A DNA stretch of 64,000 bases from Saccharothrix syringae (GCF_009498035.1 NZ_CP034550.1:10478001-10542000); one strand, 5' to 3'; positions 1-10,083 are shown, counted from the first letter of the stretch. Numbers and translations are program-made. The notes: generated by a model from the sequence alone, not told the origin.

Positions 1-2232
1 CCTGGCCACCACCGGCCGCGCGGTGCCCGCCAGGTGCGGCTCGCCCTCCTGCAGCGAGCCGTTGTCCAGCAGCTGCCGCCAGGTCGCCAGGATCGCCTGG
101 CCGTCCTTCGGCTGGGTCAGCAGCGGCGCGGGGGCGGTCGGCGCCGAGGCGCTCACCACCGCCGTGCCCAGCCGGGCGAGGTCCGCCGCGGCCGACGCCG
201 GGGTCTGGGTGAACAGGTCCGCGTCCATCTCCACGGCCAGCGTGTCGAGCACCCGGCCGTCCGACAGCGCGCCGGTGCCCTCCAGCGTGGTCCGGAACGC
301 GCGGGGGCGGCCCTCCCAGTTGAGGTAGGTGCCCGACTTCTCCACCGCCGGGGCCACCGGGAGCACCACGTCGGCGAGCGCGGTGACCGCGCTGTGCCGC
401 AGCTCCAGGCTGACCACGAACCCGACGGCCTCCAGCGCGCGCCGCGCCAGCTCCGGGTCCGGCAGGTCGAACGGGTCGACACCGCCCACCACCAGCGCGT
501 CCAGCCCACCGCTCGCGGCGGCGTCCAGGATGCCCGCGGTGTCGCGGCCGGCCACGGCGGGCAGCGAGCCCGCGCCCAGGCCCCAGGCCGCCTCGACCTC
601 GGCGCGGGCCGCCGGGTCGCCGACCAGGCGACGGCCGGGCAGCAGCGTCGGCAGCAGGCCCGCCTCCAGGGCGCCGCGCTCGCCGGCGCGCCGCGGCACC
701 CAGGCCACCCGGGCGCCGGTCCGCTCGGCCAGCGCCGCGACCGCCGAGAACAGGCCCGGCACCTCGGCGGCGCGCTCGCCGACCAGGATCACCGCGCCCG
801 GCCTCGACAGGTCCTCGACCACGTCGGCCGCGTGCTCGGGCAGCGCGTTGAGCGCCGACGGCTCCTGGCCGGGCACGCAGGCCAGCAGCACGCCGTTGGT
901 CTTCTCCACCGCCGGGGTCGTGTACTGGCCCAGGTGGAAGACCTTGGTCCGGTTCTTGCGGCTGGCCTTGCGCAGCCGCAGGAAGACGATCGGCGACTCC
1001 TCCTCCGGCTCGAACGCCACCAGCAGCGCGGCCGGCGCGGCCTCGATCGCCGCGTAGGTGACGCCGTCGTCCGGGGCGGTGCCCAGCACCACGCCGGTCA
1101 GGAACTCCAGCTCCTCGCCCGAGTGCGGGCGGGCGCGGAAGTCCACGTCGTTGGTGCGCAGCGCGACCCGGGCGAACTTCGAGTACGCGTAGGCGTCCTC
1201 GACGGTCAGCCGGCCGCCGGCCAGCACCGCGGCGCCCCTGCCGTCGCGGGCCGCGGCCAGGCCGGCCGCGGCGGCCTGGAGGGCCTCGGTCCAGGACGAC
1301 TCGCGCAGCTCACCGGTCGCGGCGTCGCGCACCAGCGGGCGGCGGATGCGGTCGTCGGCGGTGGTGTAGCGGAACGCGAAGCGGCCCTTGTCGCAGGTCC
1401 ACTCCTCGTTGACCTCCGGGTCGTCGCCCGCCAGCCGCCGCTGCACGGTGCCGCGCCGCCAGTCCGAGCGGGTGGCGCAGCCCGAGGCGCAGTGCTCGCA
1501 CACGCCGGGCGTGGACACCAGGTCGAACGGGCGGGCCCGGAACCGGTATGCGGCGCTGGTCAGCGCGCCCACCGGGCAGATCTGGATGGTGTTGCCGGAG
1601 AAGTAGCTCTGGAACGGCTTCTGCTCGGCCACGCCGATCTGCTGCTGCGCGCCGCGCTCCAGCAGCTCGATGAACGGGTCGCCCGCGATCTGCGCGGAGA
1701 ACCGCGTGCACCGCTGGCACAGCACGCACCGCTCCCGGTCCAGCAGCACCTGCGTGGAGATCGGCAGCGGCTTGGGGAAGGTCCGCTTGTGCTCGTGGAA
1801 GCGGGAGTCCGCCCGGCCGTGGGCCATGGCCTGGTTCTGCAGCGGGCACTCGCCGCCCTTGTCGCAGATCGGGCAGTCCAGCGGGTGGTTGATGAGCAGC
1901 AGCTCCATCACGCCCTGCTGCGCCTTGTCCGCCACCGGCGAGGACAGCTGCGTCTTGACCACCATGCCGTCGGCGACGGTCATGGTGCAGGAAGCCTGCG
2001 GCTTCGGCATCGGCCGGCCGCCCATCTCCACCTCGACCAGGCACTGCCGGCAGGCGCCCGCGGGCTCCAGCAGCGGGTGGTCGCAGAAGCGCGGGATGAC
2101 CGTGCCCAGCCGCTCGGCCGTGCGGATCAGCAGCTCGCCCTTCGGCGCGACGACCTCCTGGCCGTCGATGACGAGCTTGACGTGCCCCTCGGGCACGACC
2201 AGCTCGGTGCTCTTGTCAGGGGCGATCGTCAT
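1..2232 (-). CDS. nuoG: NADH-quinone oxidoreductase subunit G (partial, C-terminus off window)
   Basis: Peripheral-arm subunit of complex I that carries electrons from NuoE/F through iron-sulfur clusters. The reading frame is open from the ATG at 2232 to the window edge, giving 744 residues; the C-terminus lies outside. The N-terminal [2Fe-2S] ferredoxin domain shows Cys at about 50, 61 and 64 (RFCDHP, ACRQC). Next come the [13 protein letters not shown] region and a CVLCQRC cluster motif at about 169-175, then CEHCASGC of the molybdopterin-oxidoreductase-like half. Its ATG overlaps the nuoF TGA (ATGA), so it is translationally coupled in the nuo operon. The order nuoA-B-C-D-E-F-G is the usual one, so nuoH-N should follow to the left. 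Identification is secure. Confidence 0.96.
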   Translation of the reverse strand, partial: MTIAPDKSTELVVPEGHVKLVIDGQEVVAPKGELLIRTAERLGTVIPRFCDHPLLEPAGACRQCLVEVEMGGRPMPKPQASCTMTVADGMVVKTQLSSPVADKAQQGVMELLLINHPLDCPICDKGGECPLQNQAMAHGRADSRFHEHKRTFPKPLPISTQVLLDRERCVLCQRCTRFSAQIAGDPFIELLERGAQQQIGVAEQKPFQSYFSGNTIQICPVGALTSAAYRFRARPFDLVSTPGVCEHCASGCATRSDWRRGTVQRRLAGDDPEVNEEWTCDKGRFAFRYTTADDRIRRPLVRDAATGELRESSWTEALQAAAAGLAAARDGRGAAVLAGGRLTVEDAYAYSKFARVALRTNDVDFRARPHSGEELEFLTGVVLGTAPDDGVTYAAIEAAPAALLVAFEPEEESPIVFLRLRKASRKNRTKVFHLGQYTTPAVEKTNGVLLACVPGQEPSALNALPEHAADVVEDLSRPGAVILVGERAAEVPGLFSAVAALAERTGARVAWVPRRAGERGALEAGLLPTLLPGRRLVGDPAARAEVEAAWGLGAGSLPAVAGRDTAGILDAAASGGLDALVVGGVDPFDLPDPELARRALEAVGFVVSLELRHSAVTALADVVLPVAPAVEKSGTYLNWEGRPRAFRTTLEGTGALSDGRVLDTLAVEMDADLFTQTPASAAADLARLGTAVVSASAPTAPAPLLTQPKDGQAILATWRQLLDNGSLQEGEPHLAGTARPVVAR

Positions 2233-3527
2233 GCGTGTGCTCCTGCCAGGACCTGGGTCTGATCCTTCTCGGGCGAGTTCCGGTCGCACAACGCCAGGAA
2301 CTCGTCCTTGAAGTACTTGATGCCGCTGGTGATCGGGCTGACCGCGCCGTCGCCGAGCGCGCAGAACGAGCGGCCCAGGATGTTGTCGCAGACGTCCAGC
2401 AGCGTGTCGACGTCGCTCGCGGTGCCCTCGCCGCGCACCATCCGCTGGAGGATCTGGACCAGCCAGTAGGTGCCCTCGCGGCACGGCGTGCACTTGCCGC
2501 ACGACTCGTGCTTGTAGAACTCCGTCCACTTCATGACGGCCCACGGCACGGACACGGTCTCGTTGAAGACCTGGATGGCCGTGGTGCCCAGCATGGAGCC
2601 CGCCTCGGCCGCGCCCTCGAAGTCCAGCGGGACGTCGAGGTGCTCGGCGGTGAACAGCGGGGTGGACGAGCCGCCCGGCGTCCAGAACTTCAGCGGGATG
2701 CCGTCCTTCATGCCGCCCGCCAGCTCCAGCAGCTCGCGCAGCGTGGTGCCCATCGGCGCCTCGTACTGGCCGGGGCGCTCGACGTGGCCGGACAGGGAGA
2801 AGATCTTCGGCCCGGGCGACCGCTCGCGGCCCATGGTGCGGAACCAGTCCGCGCCGCCGTTGACGATGTAGGGCACGCTGGCGATCGTCTCGACGTTGTT
2901 CACCACGGTCGGCGACGCGTACAGGCCGGCGGTCGCCGGGAACGGCGGCTTGAGCCGCGGCTGGCCGCGGCGGCCCTCCAGCGAGTCCAGCAGCGCCGTC
3001 TCCTCGCCGCAGATGTAGGCGCCCGCGCCCGCGTGCACCACCACGTCGAGGTCGAAGCCCGAGCCGAGGATGTCCTTGCCCAGGTAGCCCGCCTCGTACG
3101 CCTCGCGCACCGCCGCGTGCAGCCGGCGGATCACGTGCAGCACCTCGCCGCGCACGTAGATCGCGGCGAAGTTCGCCCGGATCGCGTACGAGGTGATGAC
3201 GATCCCCTCGATCAGCGAGTGCGGGTCGGCCATCATCAGCGGGATGTCCTTGCAGGTGCCCGGCTCGCCCTCGTCGGCGTTGATGACGAGGTAGTGCGGC
3301 TTGCCGTCGTTCTGCGGGATGAAGCCCCACTTCATGCCGGTGGGGAAGCCCGCGCCGCCGCGGCCGCGCAGCCCGGAGTCCTTGCACTGCTGGATCAGCT
3401 GGTCCGGGTGGGCGGTGAGCGCCTTGCGCAGCGCCGTGTAGCCCTCCAGCTGCTCGTAGGTCTTCAGCGTCCACGAGCGCGGCGAGAGCCAGCGCTTCGT
3501 CAGGACGGGAGTCAGTTTGTCGACCAC
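2229..3527 (-). CDS. nuoF: NADH-quinone oxidoreductase subunit F
   Basis: Complex I subunit that binds NADH and FMN and holds cluster N3, the entry point for electrons. The glycine-rich [18 protein letters not shown] segment (about 52-69) forms the NADH/FMN pocket, [16 protein letters not shown] follows mid-protein, and the [15 protein letters not shown] motif near residue 350, with a later Cys, supplies the [4Fe-4S] ligands. I chose the GTG at 3527 (432 residues) because GGGAGG lies 6-7 nt before it and the protein then begins just ahead of family similarity. A longer open frame upstream only overlaps nuoE. It sits 14 nt downstream of nuoE and overlaps nuoG by 4 nt. Confidence 0.96.
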   Translation of the reverse strand: MVDKLTPVLTKRWLSPRSWTLKTYEQLEGYTALRKALTAHPDQLIQQCKDSGLRGRGGAGFPTGMKWGFIPQNDGKPHYLVINADEGEPGTCKDIPLMMADPHSLIEGIVITSYAIRANFAAIYVRGEVLHVIRRLHAAVREAYEAGYLGKDILGSGFDLDVVVHAGAGAYICGEETALLDSLEGRRGQPRLKPPFPATAGLYASPTVVNNVETIASVPYIVNGGADWFRTMGRERSPGPKIFSLSGHVERPGQYEAPMGTTLRELLELAGGMKDGIPLKFWTPGGSSTPLFTAEHLDVPLDFEGAAEAGSMLGTTAIQVFNETVSVPWAVMKWTEFYKHESCGKCTPCREGTYWLVQILQRMVRGEGTASDVDTLLDVCDNILGRSFCALGDGAVSPITSGIKYFKDEFLALCDRNSPEKDQTQVLAGAHA

Positions 3528-3541
3528 GTCAGCCTCCCTGC

Positions 3542-4339
3542 CTACTTCTTCTCCGGCAGCGGCGGGAACTCCGCGTGCTCCGGCATCGCCGGTGCGGTCC
3601 ACCCGCGCTCGGCGGCGATCTTGGCCCCGCGCACCGTCTCCGGGGCGGCGGACGGGCCGTCCAGGTCCGCGTCCCGGCCCTCGAAGAACCCGGCGAGCTG
3701 GAGCTCGGCCTGGCGGAAGTCGGTGAGCCGGGCACCGCGCGTCGGCTGCGGCTTCTCGCCCGCCTGCAGCGCCTTGACCAGCTCCAGCGCCTTCTCCGGG
3801 GTCTGGTTGTCGAAGTACTCGTAGTTGACCTGGAGCACCGGGCCGAGGTCGCAGGCCGCCAGGCACTCGGCGTGCTCCAGGGTGATCGAGCCCGGCGCGC
3901 CCGGCTCGCCCGAGGTCTCCTCGTGGCCCAGCGGGCGGCCGTCGGAGCCCAGGTGCTCGCGCAGCCTGGCGTAGATGTCGTCGCCGCCCAGGGCCGCGCA
4001 CAGCGTGTTGGTGCACACGCTCACCAGGTGCTCGCCGCACGGGCGGCGCTTGTACATGGTGTAGAACGTGGCGACCGCGCTGACCTCGGCGTTGGTCAGG
4101 TCGAGCTGGTTCGCGCAGAAGGTGATGCCCGCCTGGCTGACGTGCCCCTCGACCGACTGCACCAGGTGCAGCATGGGCAGCAGCGCGGAGCGGGCCACCG
4201 GGTACCGGGCGACGATCGCCCGCGCCTTGTCGACGATGTGGTCGAACGCGCTGGTGTCGACCTCGGTCTCGTTGACCAGGCGCTGCGTCGCCGCCGGGTC
4301 CAGCGGGGAAGCCGCGTAGACCTGTTCAGGAGTGCTCAT
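3542..4339 (-). CDS. nuoE: NADH-quinone oxidoreductase subunit E
   Basis: The 24-kDa-type thioredoxin-fold subunit of complex I, carrying the [2Fe-2S] cluster N1a. The ligands are visible as C109-x4-C114 (SVCTNTLC) and C159-x3-C163 (AECLAAC). At 265 residues it has a C-terminal tail of roughly 85 residues beyond the core, rich in Pro and Glu. Long NuoE proteins are common in actinobacteria, so I read this as lineage-typical. The ATG at 4339 overlaps the nuoD stop (ATGA), indicating coupling. Confidence 0.95.
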   Translation of the reverse strand: MSTPEQVYAASPLDPAATQRLVNETEVDTSAFDHIVDKARAIVARYPVARSALLPMLHLVQSVEGHVSQAGITFCANQLDLTNAEVSAVATFYTMYKRRPCGEHLVSVCTNTLCAALGGDDIYARLREHLGSDGRPLGHEETSGEPGAPGSITLEHAECLAACDLGPVLQVNYEYFDNQTPEKALELVKALQAGEKPQPTRGARLTDFRQAELQLAGFFEGRDADLDGPSAAPETVRGAKIAAERGWTAPAMPEHAEFPPLPEKK

Positions 4340-5739
4340 CGGTCACAACCACCCATCACCGGGTCGATAGAGGCCACCGCGGCGATGACGTCGGCGACCA
4401 TGCCGCCCTCGCACATCGCGGGCATCGACTGGAGGTTCACGAAGCTGGGTTCGCGCACGTGCACGCGCATCGGCCGGGTGCCGCCGTCGGAGACGAGGTG
4501 GTAGCCCAGCTCGCCGCGCGGGGACTCGATCGGCACGTACACCTGGCCGGCGGGCACCGCGAAGCCCTCGGTCACCAGCTTGAAGTGGTGGATCAGGGAC
4601 TCCATGGACTGGCCCATGATCTTGCGCACGTGGTCCAGCGAGTTGCCCATGCCGTCCGCGCCGATGGTCAGCTGGGCGGGCCAGGCGATCTTGGCGTCCT
4701 CGACCATGACCGGGCCGGGGACCAGGTTGTCCACGGCCTGGCGGATGATCCGCAGGGACTGGTGGATCTCCTCGACCCGCAGCAGGTAGCGGGCGTAGCA
4801 GTCCGCGGCGTTCGACGTGGGCACGTCGAACTCGTAGTTCTCGTAGCCGCAGTAGGGGTCGACCTTGCGCAGGTCCCACGGCAGGCCCGCGGAGCGCAGG
4901 ATCGGGCCGGTGATGCCCAGCGCGAGGCAGGCGTCCACGGGCAGGTAGCCGACGCCCGCGAGGCGGTTGCGCCAGATCGGCTGGCCGGTGAGCAGCTTGT
5001 CGTAGTCGGGCAGGCGGGAGTCCATCAGCTTGATGAACTCCTTGATGCGCTGCTCCGCGCCCTCCGGGAAGTCCTGCGACAGGCCGCCGGGCCGGATGTA
5101 CGCGTGGTTCATCCGCAGGCCGGTCAGGAACTCCAGCAGGTGCAGGACCTCCTCGCGCTCGCGGAAGCCCGCCGTCATGCCGGTGAGCGCGCCCAGCTCC
5201 ATGCCGCCGGTGGCCAGCGCCACCAGGTGCGAGGAGATCCGGTTGAGCTCCATGAGGATCACCCGGGCGACCTGGGCGCGCTGCGGCGCGGTGACGCCGA
5301 GCAGCTTCTCCACGGCCATGCAGTACGCGGTCTCGTTGTGCAGCGGCGCCAGGTAGTCCATGCGCGTCACGAAGGTGACGCCCTGGGTCCAGTTCCGGTA
5401 TTCGAGGTTCTTCTCGATGCCGGTGTGCAGGTAGCCGATGACGCTGCGGGCCTGGGTGACGGTCTCGCCCTCCAGCTCCAGCACCAGCCGCAGCACGCCG
5501 TGCGTGGACGGGTGCTGCGGGCCCAGGTTCATGACGATGCGCTCTTCGCCCGAGGTCTCGTTGAGCACCTCGTCCCAGTCGCCGCCGGTCACCGTGTAGA
5601 CGGTGCCCTCGGTCGTCTGGCGCGAACCCGCGTAGGCGTCCGGGTTCGACGTGGTGCGGTTGGCCTCGTACGAGTCGCTGTCGCTGCCCGGCCCGCTGGT
5701 GTCGGTGCCGGTCGTGACGTCGGAAAGCCGTTCAGTCAT
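4336..5739 (-). CDS. nuoD: NADH-quinone oxidoreductase subunit D
   Basis: Complex I 49-kDa-type subunit, which with NuoB forms the quinone-binding cavity (menaquinone here, judging by the neighbouring men genes). The protein has 467 residues; the conserved [11 protein letters not shown] signature is at about 71-81 and is preceded by a low-complexity Ser/Thr/Asp-rich extension of about 60 residues. The C-terminus ends DPVMGGCDR, close to the family ending. The start is the ATG at 5739, which overlaps the nuoC stop by 4 nt. The longer upstream open frame is nuoC sequence read in another frame. Confidence 0.95.
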   Translation of the reverse strand: MTERLSDVTTGTDTSGPGSDSDSYEANRTTSNPDAYAGSRQTTEGTVYTVTGGDWDEVLNETSGEERIVMNLGPQHPSTHGVLRLVLELEGETVTQARSVIGYLHTGIEKNLEYRNWTQGVTFVTRMDYLAPLHNETAYCMAVEKLLGVTAPQRAQVARVILMELNRISSHLVALATGGMELGALTGMTAGFREREEVLHLLEFLTGLRMNHAYIRPGGLSQDFPEGAEQRIKEFIKLMDSRLPDYDKLLTGQPIWRNRLAGVGYLPVDACLALGITGPILRSAGLPWDLRKVDPYCGYENYEFDVPTSNAADCYARYLLRVEEIHQSLRIIRQAVDNLVPGPVMVEDAKIAWPAQLTIGADGMGNSLDHVRKIMGQSMESLIHHFKLVTEGFAVPAGQVYVPIESPRGELGYHLVSDGGTRPMRVHVREPSFVNLQSMPAMCEGGMVADVIAAVASIDPVMGGCDR

Positions 5740-6548
5740 GAGTAGGACCGCCTCTGGTCTGGCGGGGGGATCTCCGCGCCCTTGTACTCCACCGGGATGC
5801 CGCCGAGCGGGTAGTCCTTGCGCTGCGGGTGGCCGTCCCAGTCGTCCGGCATGAGGATCCGGGTCAGGCCCGGGTGGCCGTCGTAGACGATGCCGAACAT
5901 GTCCCAGGTCTCGCGCTCCTGCCAGTCGGCCGTCGGGTAGACCGACACCAGGCTGGGCACGTGCGCGTCGTCCACGTCGACCGCGACCTCCAGCCGGATG
6001 CGCCGGCGGTAGGTCATCGACGTGAGGTGGTAGACCGAGTGCAGCCGCTGCGGCACGTCCGCGCCGTAGTCCACGCCGGACACCGAGCTGCACAGCTCGA
6101 AGCGCAGCGCCGGGTCGTCGCGCAGGATGCGCGCCACCTCGACCAGGTTCTCCCGGCGCAGGTAGAAGGTGATCTCGCCGCGGTCGACGGTGATCTGCTG
6201 GACCGTGTCGGCGGGCAGGCCGCGGTCCCGGATGGCCGCCAGCAGCTCGTCGGCGACCTCGTCGAACCAGCCGCCGTAGGGCCGCTCGGACGGCGGGGCG
6301 ACGTGGGCGGGCAGCCGCAGGCCGCCGAAGCCGGAGGTGTCGCCGCTGCCGGAGATGCCGAACATGCCCTGCCGCGCGCGGCCCGCCACGACGCCGCCCC
6401 GCGCGAGGTACTCCTCGTGCTCGGCCTCGCTCATGCTCGACGAGCTCAGCGCCTCGGGGGTGTTGTCGTGCTGCGGGGTGTCCGCGCCGGGCGTCCGCTC
6501 GGCCTCGCCCCTGGCGTTGTTGTCGTCAGCACTCGTCTCGTTTGGCAT
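5736..6548 (-). CDS. nuoC: NADH-quinone oxidoreductase subunit C
   Basis: Complex I 30-kDa-type subunit, a structural partner of NuoD. The 270-residue product has a hydrophilic N-terminal extension of about 90 residues (Asn/Asp/Glu-rich, with a Gly-rich [18 protein letters not shown] stretch) before the conserved domain. The family ending, with [15 protein letters not shown], is intact. The ATG at 6548 is 5 nt downstream of the nuoB stop. The extension is longer than in most bacteria but of a kind seen in actinobacteria. Its role is unknown. Confidence 0.94.
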   Translation of the reverse strand: MPNETSADDNNARGEAERTPGADTPQHDNTPEALSSSSMSEAEHEEYLARGGVVAGRARQGMFGISGSGDTSGFGGLRLPAHVAPPSERPYGGWFDEVADELLAAIRDRGLPADTVQQITVDRGEITFYLRRENLVEVARILRDDPALRFELCSSVSGVDYGADVPQRLHSVYHLTSMTYRRRIRLEVAVDVDDAHVPSLVSVYPTADWQERETWDMFGIVYDGHPGLTRILMPDDWDGHPQRKDYPLGGIPVEYKGAEIPPPDQRRSYS

Positions 6549-6553
6549 GCCGC

Positions 6554-7102
6554 TCACTTCTTCGCAAAGCGCTGGGACGACGGGATCAGCTCGGTCCGGT
6601 GGCCCTGCTCGGCCAGCAGCGCGGCCCGCGTCGGCCCCAGCGGTTCGTCCATGATCTTCGCGTGGATCTTGAGGATCGCGTCGATCAGCATCTCCGGCCG
6701 CGGCGGGCAGCCCGGCAGGTACATGTCGACCGGCACGACGTGGTCCACGCCCTGCACGATCGCGTAGTTGTTGAACATGCCGCCCGAGGAGGCGCACACG
6801 CCCATGGCCAGCACCCAGCGGGGCTCCGGCATCTGGTCGTAGATCTGGCGCAGCACCGGGGCCATCTTGTTGGACAGCCGGCCCGCGACGATCATCAGGT
6901 CGGCCTGGCGGGGCGAGGCGCGGAAGACCTCCATGCCGAAGCGCGCGAGGTCGTAGCGCGGGCCGCCGGTGGTCATCATCTCGATGGCGCAGCAGGCCAG
7001 GCCGAAGGTGGCGGGCCACAGCGAGGACTTGCGGGTCCAGTTGACCAGCTTCTCGACGCTGGCCAGCAGGATGCCGTTCGGCAGCTTCTCTTCGAGACCC
7101 AT
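6554..7102 (-). CDS. nuoB: NADH-quinone oxidoreductase subunit B
   Basis: Complex I PSST-type subunit carrying cluster N2, the last cluster before quinone. All four expected ligands are visible: adjacent C37-C38 in [11 protein letters not shown]103 in GVCASSGG and C132 in LPGCPPRPE. Its 182 residues match the family length. The ATG at 7102 lies 11 nt after the nuoA stop in the same operon. Confidence 0.97.
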   Translation of the reverse strand: MGLEEKLPNGILLASVEKLVNWTRKSSLWPATFGLACCAIEMMTTGGPRYDLARFGMEVFRASPRQADLMIVAGRLSNKMAPVLRQIYDQMPEPRWVLAMGVCASSGGMFNNYAIVQGVDHVVPVDMYLPGCPPRPEMLIDAILKIHAKIMDEPLGPTRAALLAEQGHRTELIPSSQRFAKK

Positions 7103-7113
7103 GGTCTATCCCC

Positions 7114-7479
7114 TCAGTTCCAGTCGAGGCCGCCGCGACGCCAGACGTAGGCGTACGCGAAGCCGACCGTGGCGACGAACAGCGCGATCTCCACCAGGCC
7201 GAACAGGCCGAGCCGGTCCGCGGACACCGCGAACGGGTAGAGGAAGACCATTTCGATGTCGAACAGGATGAACAGCATCGCCGTGAGGTAGTAGGCGACC
7301 GGCATCCGGCCGCCGCCGACCACGGGCTGCGGTGACGGTTCGATGCCGCACTCGTAGGCGTCGAGCTTCGCGCGGTTGTAGCGCCGGGGGCCGATGTACG
7401 GCGCGGCAGTCACCGAGAACAGCGCGAAGGCCGCGGCGAGGGCGAACATCAATACGAGGGGGAGGTAAGGGTCCAGCAC
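7114..7479 (-). CDS. nuoA: NADH-quinone oxidoreductase subunit A
   Basis: First gene of the nuo operon, a small membrane subunit of complex I. With the GTG start at 7479 it has 121 residues and three predicted membrane helices (about 5-28, 60-83, 91-113). AYECGIEP at 41-48 and DIEMVFLYP at 74-82, which hold conserved acidic residues at the quinone-site loop and membrane interface, are present. The GTG is preferred over an ATG further upstream because the extra 19 residues are basic and unlike the family, and purine-rich GGAAAGGACGACGGAGA precedes it. The promoter with Rex operators lies about 85-165 nt upstream. Confidence 0.95.
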   Translation of the reverse strand: MLDPYLPLVLMFALAAAFALFSVTAAPYIGPRRYNRAKLDAYECGIEPSPQPVVGGGRMPVAYYLTAMLFILFDIEMVFLYPFAVSADRLGLFGLVEIALFVATVGFAYAYVWRRGGLDWN

Positions 7480-7573
7480 TCTCCGTCGTCCTTTCCTCGC
7501 TGTCGCGGTGGTGGTGCACCGCCGACCGTTGCGCACCCTAAGGGGTGTTCTTGCGCCCTCCGGGAGTTAGGCG

Positions 7574-7602
7574 AACCTAACAATCCGCAGGTCGCTTGTG
7601 AA
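7574..7602 (-). promoter_or_regulatory. Putative nuoA promoter
   Basis: On the minus strand, TTCACA (7602-7597) and TAGGTT (7579-7574) are separated by exactly 17 bp, an acceptable sigma-70-type pair, placing transcription start near 7567 with an untranslated leader of about 88 nt. The -35 element is the half-site of the proximal Rex operator. The -10 element lies within the palindrome GTTAGGCGAACCTAAC (7566-7581). Predicted from sequence only. Confidence 0.55.
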
Positions 7603-7614
7603 ACAGTTCACAAG
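7595..7614. promoter_or_regulatory. Rex operator (ROP) proximal to nuoA
   Basis: A perfect inverted repeat, CTTGTGAA-ACAG-TTCACAAG. Its core TGTGAA-N4-TTCACA equals the symmetrical Rex operator consensus known from Streptomyces, where Rex controls nuo, cyd and rex-hem genes. It overlaps the predicted nuoA -35 element, so bound Rex should block initiation when NADH is low. The rex gene itself lies in this window at 51962-52747. Confidence 0.8.
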
Positions 7615-7627
7615 GCATCACAGCCGG

Positions 7628-7645
7628 TTGTGAACTGATTCACAA
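7628..7645. promoter_or_regulatory. Second Rex operator upstream of nuoA
   Basis: A perfect 7-bp inverted repeat, TTGTGAA-CTGA-TTCACAA. It is centred 32 bp (about three helical turns) from the proximal site, so two Rex dimers could bind the same face of the DNA. It lies upstream of the predicted promoter. Confidence 0.78.
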
Positions 7646-7779
7646 GACCTGAGGGTCAGTGTAGAACGTCACACAGAGGCATGAAACACACCCCCCGCAC
7701 CGGGTCTGACCTGGTCTTACGCGGCCGAGATCAACAGTTGACGGGCACCGGGGTGAACGGGGACACACCGAATACGAAA

Positions 7780-7805
7780 CAGCGCCGTCCCGGAGGACGG
7801 CGCTG
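7780..7805. terminator. Hairpin between menJ and the nuo promoter region
   Basis: A perfect 11-bp stem (CAGCGCCGTCC paired with GGACGGCGCTG) with loop CGGA, 20 bp after the menJ stop codon on the minus strand. There is no long T-tract, as is common for terminators in this group. It separates menJ transcription from the downstream nuo operon. The rest of 7646-7779 shows no feature I can name. Confidence 0.7.
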
Positions 7806-7825
7806 GACCGATCAGGTGACGCTTA

Positions 7826-9103
7826 TTAGGCCGTTGGAGCGATTTTCGTGGCCGCCGTGATGAGACGGTCGAACGAGTCGCCGTCCTTGGGGTCGTAGAG
7901 CCCCGCCAACAGCTTGAGCACCAGCTTCATCAGGGTCTTGCGGGGCAGCCCGTACTTGGTCGCGGTGCGCATCACCGTCGGGTTGCCGATGAGCTTGCTG
8001 AACACGTTGCCCAGCCGGTAGTAGCTGCCCAGGGCCTGCTCGATGCGCACCGGGTAGCCGTGCAGCGCGCGCTCGCGGCTGGGACCCGTGCGGGCCAGCG
8101 CCTGCACCACGCTCTCGGCGGCGATCCGGGCCGACTCCATGGCGTAACCGATGCCCTCGCCGTTGAACGGGTTCACCATGCCGCCGGCGTCACCCACCAG
8201 GAGCAACCCGTCGCGGTAGTGCGGCTTGCGGTTCAGGCCCATCGGCAGGGCCGCGCCGCCGATGCGGCCGGTGGCGTTCTCCTCGCGGAAGCCCCACTCC
8301 TCCGGGGTGCCGTCGAGCCAGCTCCTGAGCAGCGCGCGGTAGTCCGTGGTGCCGTACGCCTTCGACGTGCTCAGGATGCCCAGGCCGACGTTCACCGTGC
8401 CGTCGCCCATGCCGAAGATCCAGCCGTAGCCGGGCAGCAGCACGTCGTTGGCGCGGTCCCACAGCTCCAGGTGCGACTCCAGGTAGTCGTCCTTGGTGCG
8501 GGGGCTGGCGTAGTAGCGGCGGACGGCCACGCCCATCGGCTTGGCGTCGTCCTTCTGGATGCCCACGGACAGGGCCAGCCGGGCGCTGACGCCGTCGCAG
8601 CCCAGCACGATCGGCGCCCGGTAGGTCACCGGCTCCTTGCCGGGGCCCTGCTTGGCGGTCACCCCGACCACGCGGCCGCGCTCCACGACCGCGCCGGTGA
8701 CGTTGGTCTGCTCGTGCAGGCGGGCGCCGGCCTGGACCGCGGTCTTGGCCAGCATCTCGTCGAAGTCCTGGCGGGGCCGGACCACGCCGTAGGGCGGGAA
8801 CGTGGCCAGCTCCGGCCAGTCCAGCTCCAGGGTGACGCCGCCGCCGACCACGCGCAGGCCGCGGTTGTGCAGCCAGCCGGCTTCCTCGCGGGTGTCGATG
8901 CCCAGGTCGATGAGCTGCTTGACGCCACGCGGCGTCAGGCCGTCACCGCACACCTTCTCCCGGGGGAAGGCGCCCTTCTCCAGCAGCAGCACGTCCAGGC
9001 CCGCGCGTGCCAGGTACGTCGCCGCGGTCGAGCCCGCGGGGCCCGCACCGACCACGATGACCTCGGCGTCCTCGCCTGCCCTGCGGCGGCTGGGTGTCGT
9101 CAT
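7826..9103 (-). CDS. menJ: Geranylgeranyl reductase family FAD-dependent oxidoreductase (menaquinone reductase type)
   Basis: Flavoprotein of the geranylgeranyl reductase family. The M. tuberculosis homologue MenJ (Rv0561c) saturates one isoprene unit of the menaquinone side chain. The N-terminal dinucleotide-binding motif VVGAGPAG is at about 17-24, followed by EKGAFPREKVCGDGLTPRG, and the second FAD motif GDAGGMVNPFNGEGIGYA is near residue 300. Length is 425 residues. It lies 41 nt downstream of menG on the same strand, matching a role in late quinone modification. Action on menaquinone rather than on other prenyl chains is inferred from context. Confidence 0.85.
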   Translation of the reverse strand: MTTPSRRRAGEDAEVIVVGAGPAGSTAATYLARAGLDVLLLEKGAFPREKVCGDGLTPRGVKQLIDLGIDTREEAGWLHNRGLRVVGGGVTLELDWPELATFPPYGVVRPRQDFDEMLAKTAVQAGARLHEQTNVTGAVVERGRVVGVTAKQGPGKEPVTYRAPIVLGCDGVSARLALSVGIQKDDAKPMGVAVRRYYASPRTKDDYLESHLELWDRANDVLLPGYGWIFGMGDGTVNVGLGILSTSKAYGTTDYRALLRSWLDGTPEEWGFREENATGRIGGAALPMGLNRKPHYRDGLLLVGDAGGMVNPFNGEGIGYAMESARIAAESVVQALARTGPSRERALHGYPVRIEQALGSYYRLGNVFSKLIGNPTVMRTATKYGLPRKTLMKLVLKLLAGLYDPKDGDSFDRLITAATKIAPTA

Positions 9104-9144
9104 CCCCGCTCCTTGTGCCCGTGTTCACAAAGTCGGGGCCGAGT

Positions 9145-9846
9145 CTACTTGCGGTTTCCTGAGGGCTTCGTCCCCTTGTGCAGGGCGACCACCCCGCCGG
9201 TCAGGTTGAGCCAGGCGACGTCCTCCCAGCCCGCGCGCGCCACGGTCTCGGCGAGCGCCCGCTGGTCGGGCCACGTGCGCATGGACTCGGCCAGGTACTG
9301 GTAGGCGGCCGGGTTGGAGGAGACGAACCGGGCCACCACCGGCAGGACCTTGAGCAGGTACCGCATGTAGACGAACCGGAACGGCCGGAACGTCGGCGTG
9401 GACACCTCGCACACCACCAGCCGGCCGCCGGGCCGGACCACGCGGCACATCTCGCGCAGCGCGGCCTCGGTGTCGTTGAAGTTGCGCAGCCCGAAGGACA
9501 CGGTGACCGCGTCGAACGAGTCGTCGGCGAACGGCAGGTGCAGGGCGTCCGCGGCCACCTTCGGCACCGGCCGGTGCGCGCCGCCGAGCAGCATGCCCAG
9601 CGAGAAGTCCGCCGCCACGCACCACGCCCCGGACGCCGCGTACTCCACCGTGGACACGGCCGTCCCGGCCGCCAGGTCGAGCACCCTCTCGCCCGGCCGG
9701 GCGTCCAGCACCCGCCTGCTCCACTCGCGCCAGCGCCGGTCGAACCCGAGCGTCATGACCGAGTTCGTGCGGTCGTAGCCCTGCGCCACCCCGTCGAACA
9801 TCTCGGCGACTTCGCGGGGATCCTTGTCAAGACCTGCACGGGACAT
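9145..9846 (-). CDS. menG: Demethylmenaquinone methyltransferase
   Basis: SAM-dependent C-methyltransferase of the UbiE/MenG family, making menaquinone from demethylmenaquinone in the last ring step. The protein has 233 residues. The SAM-binding motif VLDLAAGTA is at about 55-63, and the family segment [20 protein letters not shown] is present. The ATG at 9846 follows 22-bp repeat array 1, which separates it from the upstream glycosyltransferase gene. With menJ it forms a two-gene unit. Confidence 0.93.
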   Translation of the reverse strand: MSRAGLDKDPREVAEMFDGVAQGYDRTNSVMTLGFDRRWREWSRRVLDARPGERVLDLAAGTAVSTVEYAASGAWCVAADFSLGMLLGGAHRPVPKVAADALHLPFADDSFDAVTVSFGLRNFNDTEAALREMCRVVRPGGRLVVCEVSTPTFRPFRFVYMRYLLKVLPVVARFVSSNPAAYQYLAESMRTWPDQRALAETVARAGWEDVAWLNLTGGVVALHKGTKPSGNRK

Positions 9847-9893
9847 GGCAGCAGACTAGGTGACGCCCCCACCCCCGGCACCCGCACCACCTC

Positions 9894-10083
9894 CCCGAAC
9901 GCAGAACTCACCGGTCCGGAACGTTCGACACGGGGCACCCGAACGTTCGACTCGCGGTGCCGGACCGGAGGACACGCGGGGTGAGAGCGCTTCCACCGCG
10001 CGTGTCCTCCACTCGGACACCGCGAGTCGAACGTTCGGGACACTCGTGTCGAACGTTCCGGGCCCCCGAGTTCTACGTCCGGG
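9894..10083. repeat. 22-bp intergenic repeat array 1, arranged as an inverted repeat
   Basis: Intergenic region between menG and the upstream glycosyltransferase gene. Two arms (about 9894-9981 and 9993-10083) each carry four units of the 22-bp family in mirror order: a CAGAACTC or TAGAACTC unit, two GTTCGAC units and a GGAGGACAC unit. By eye the arms match at roughly 80 percent over about 88 bp, so single strands could fold into a long hairpin. One terminal unit overlaps the glycosyltransferase stop codon: its TAG (10075-10073) is the TAG of the unit GTAGAAC. Related arrays are at 47838 and 59850. Confidence 0.85.

Noticed and set aside
34..2262. Long plus-strand ORF opposite nuoG
   Set aside because: It is a shadow of the high-GC nuoG codons; the minus-strand frame has all complex I motifs.
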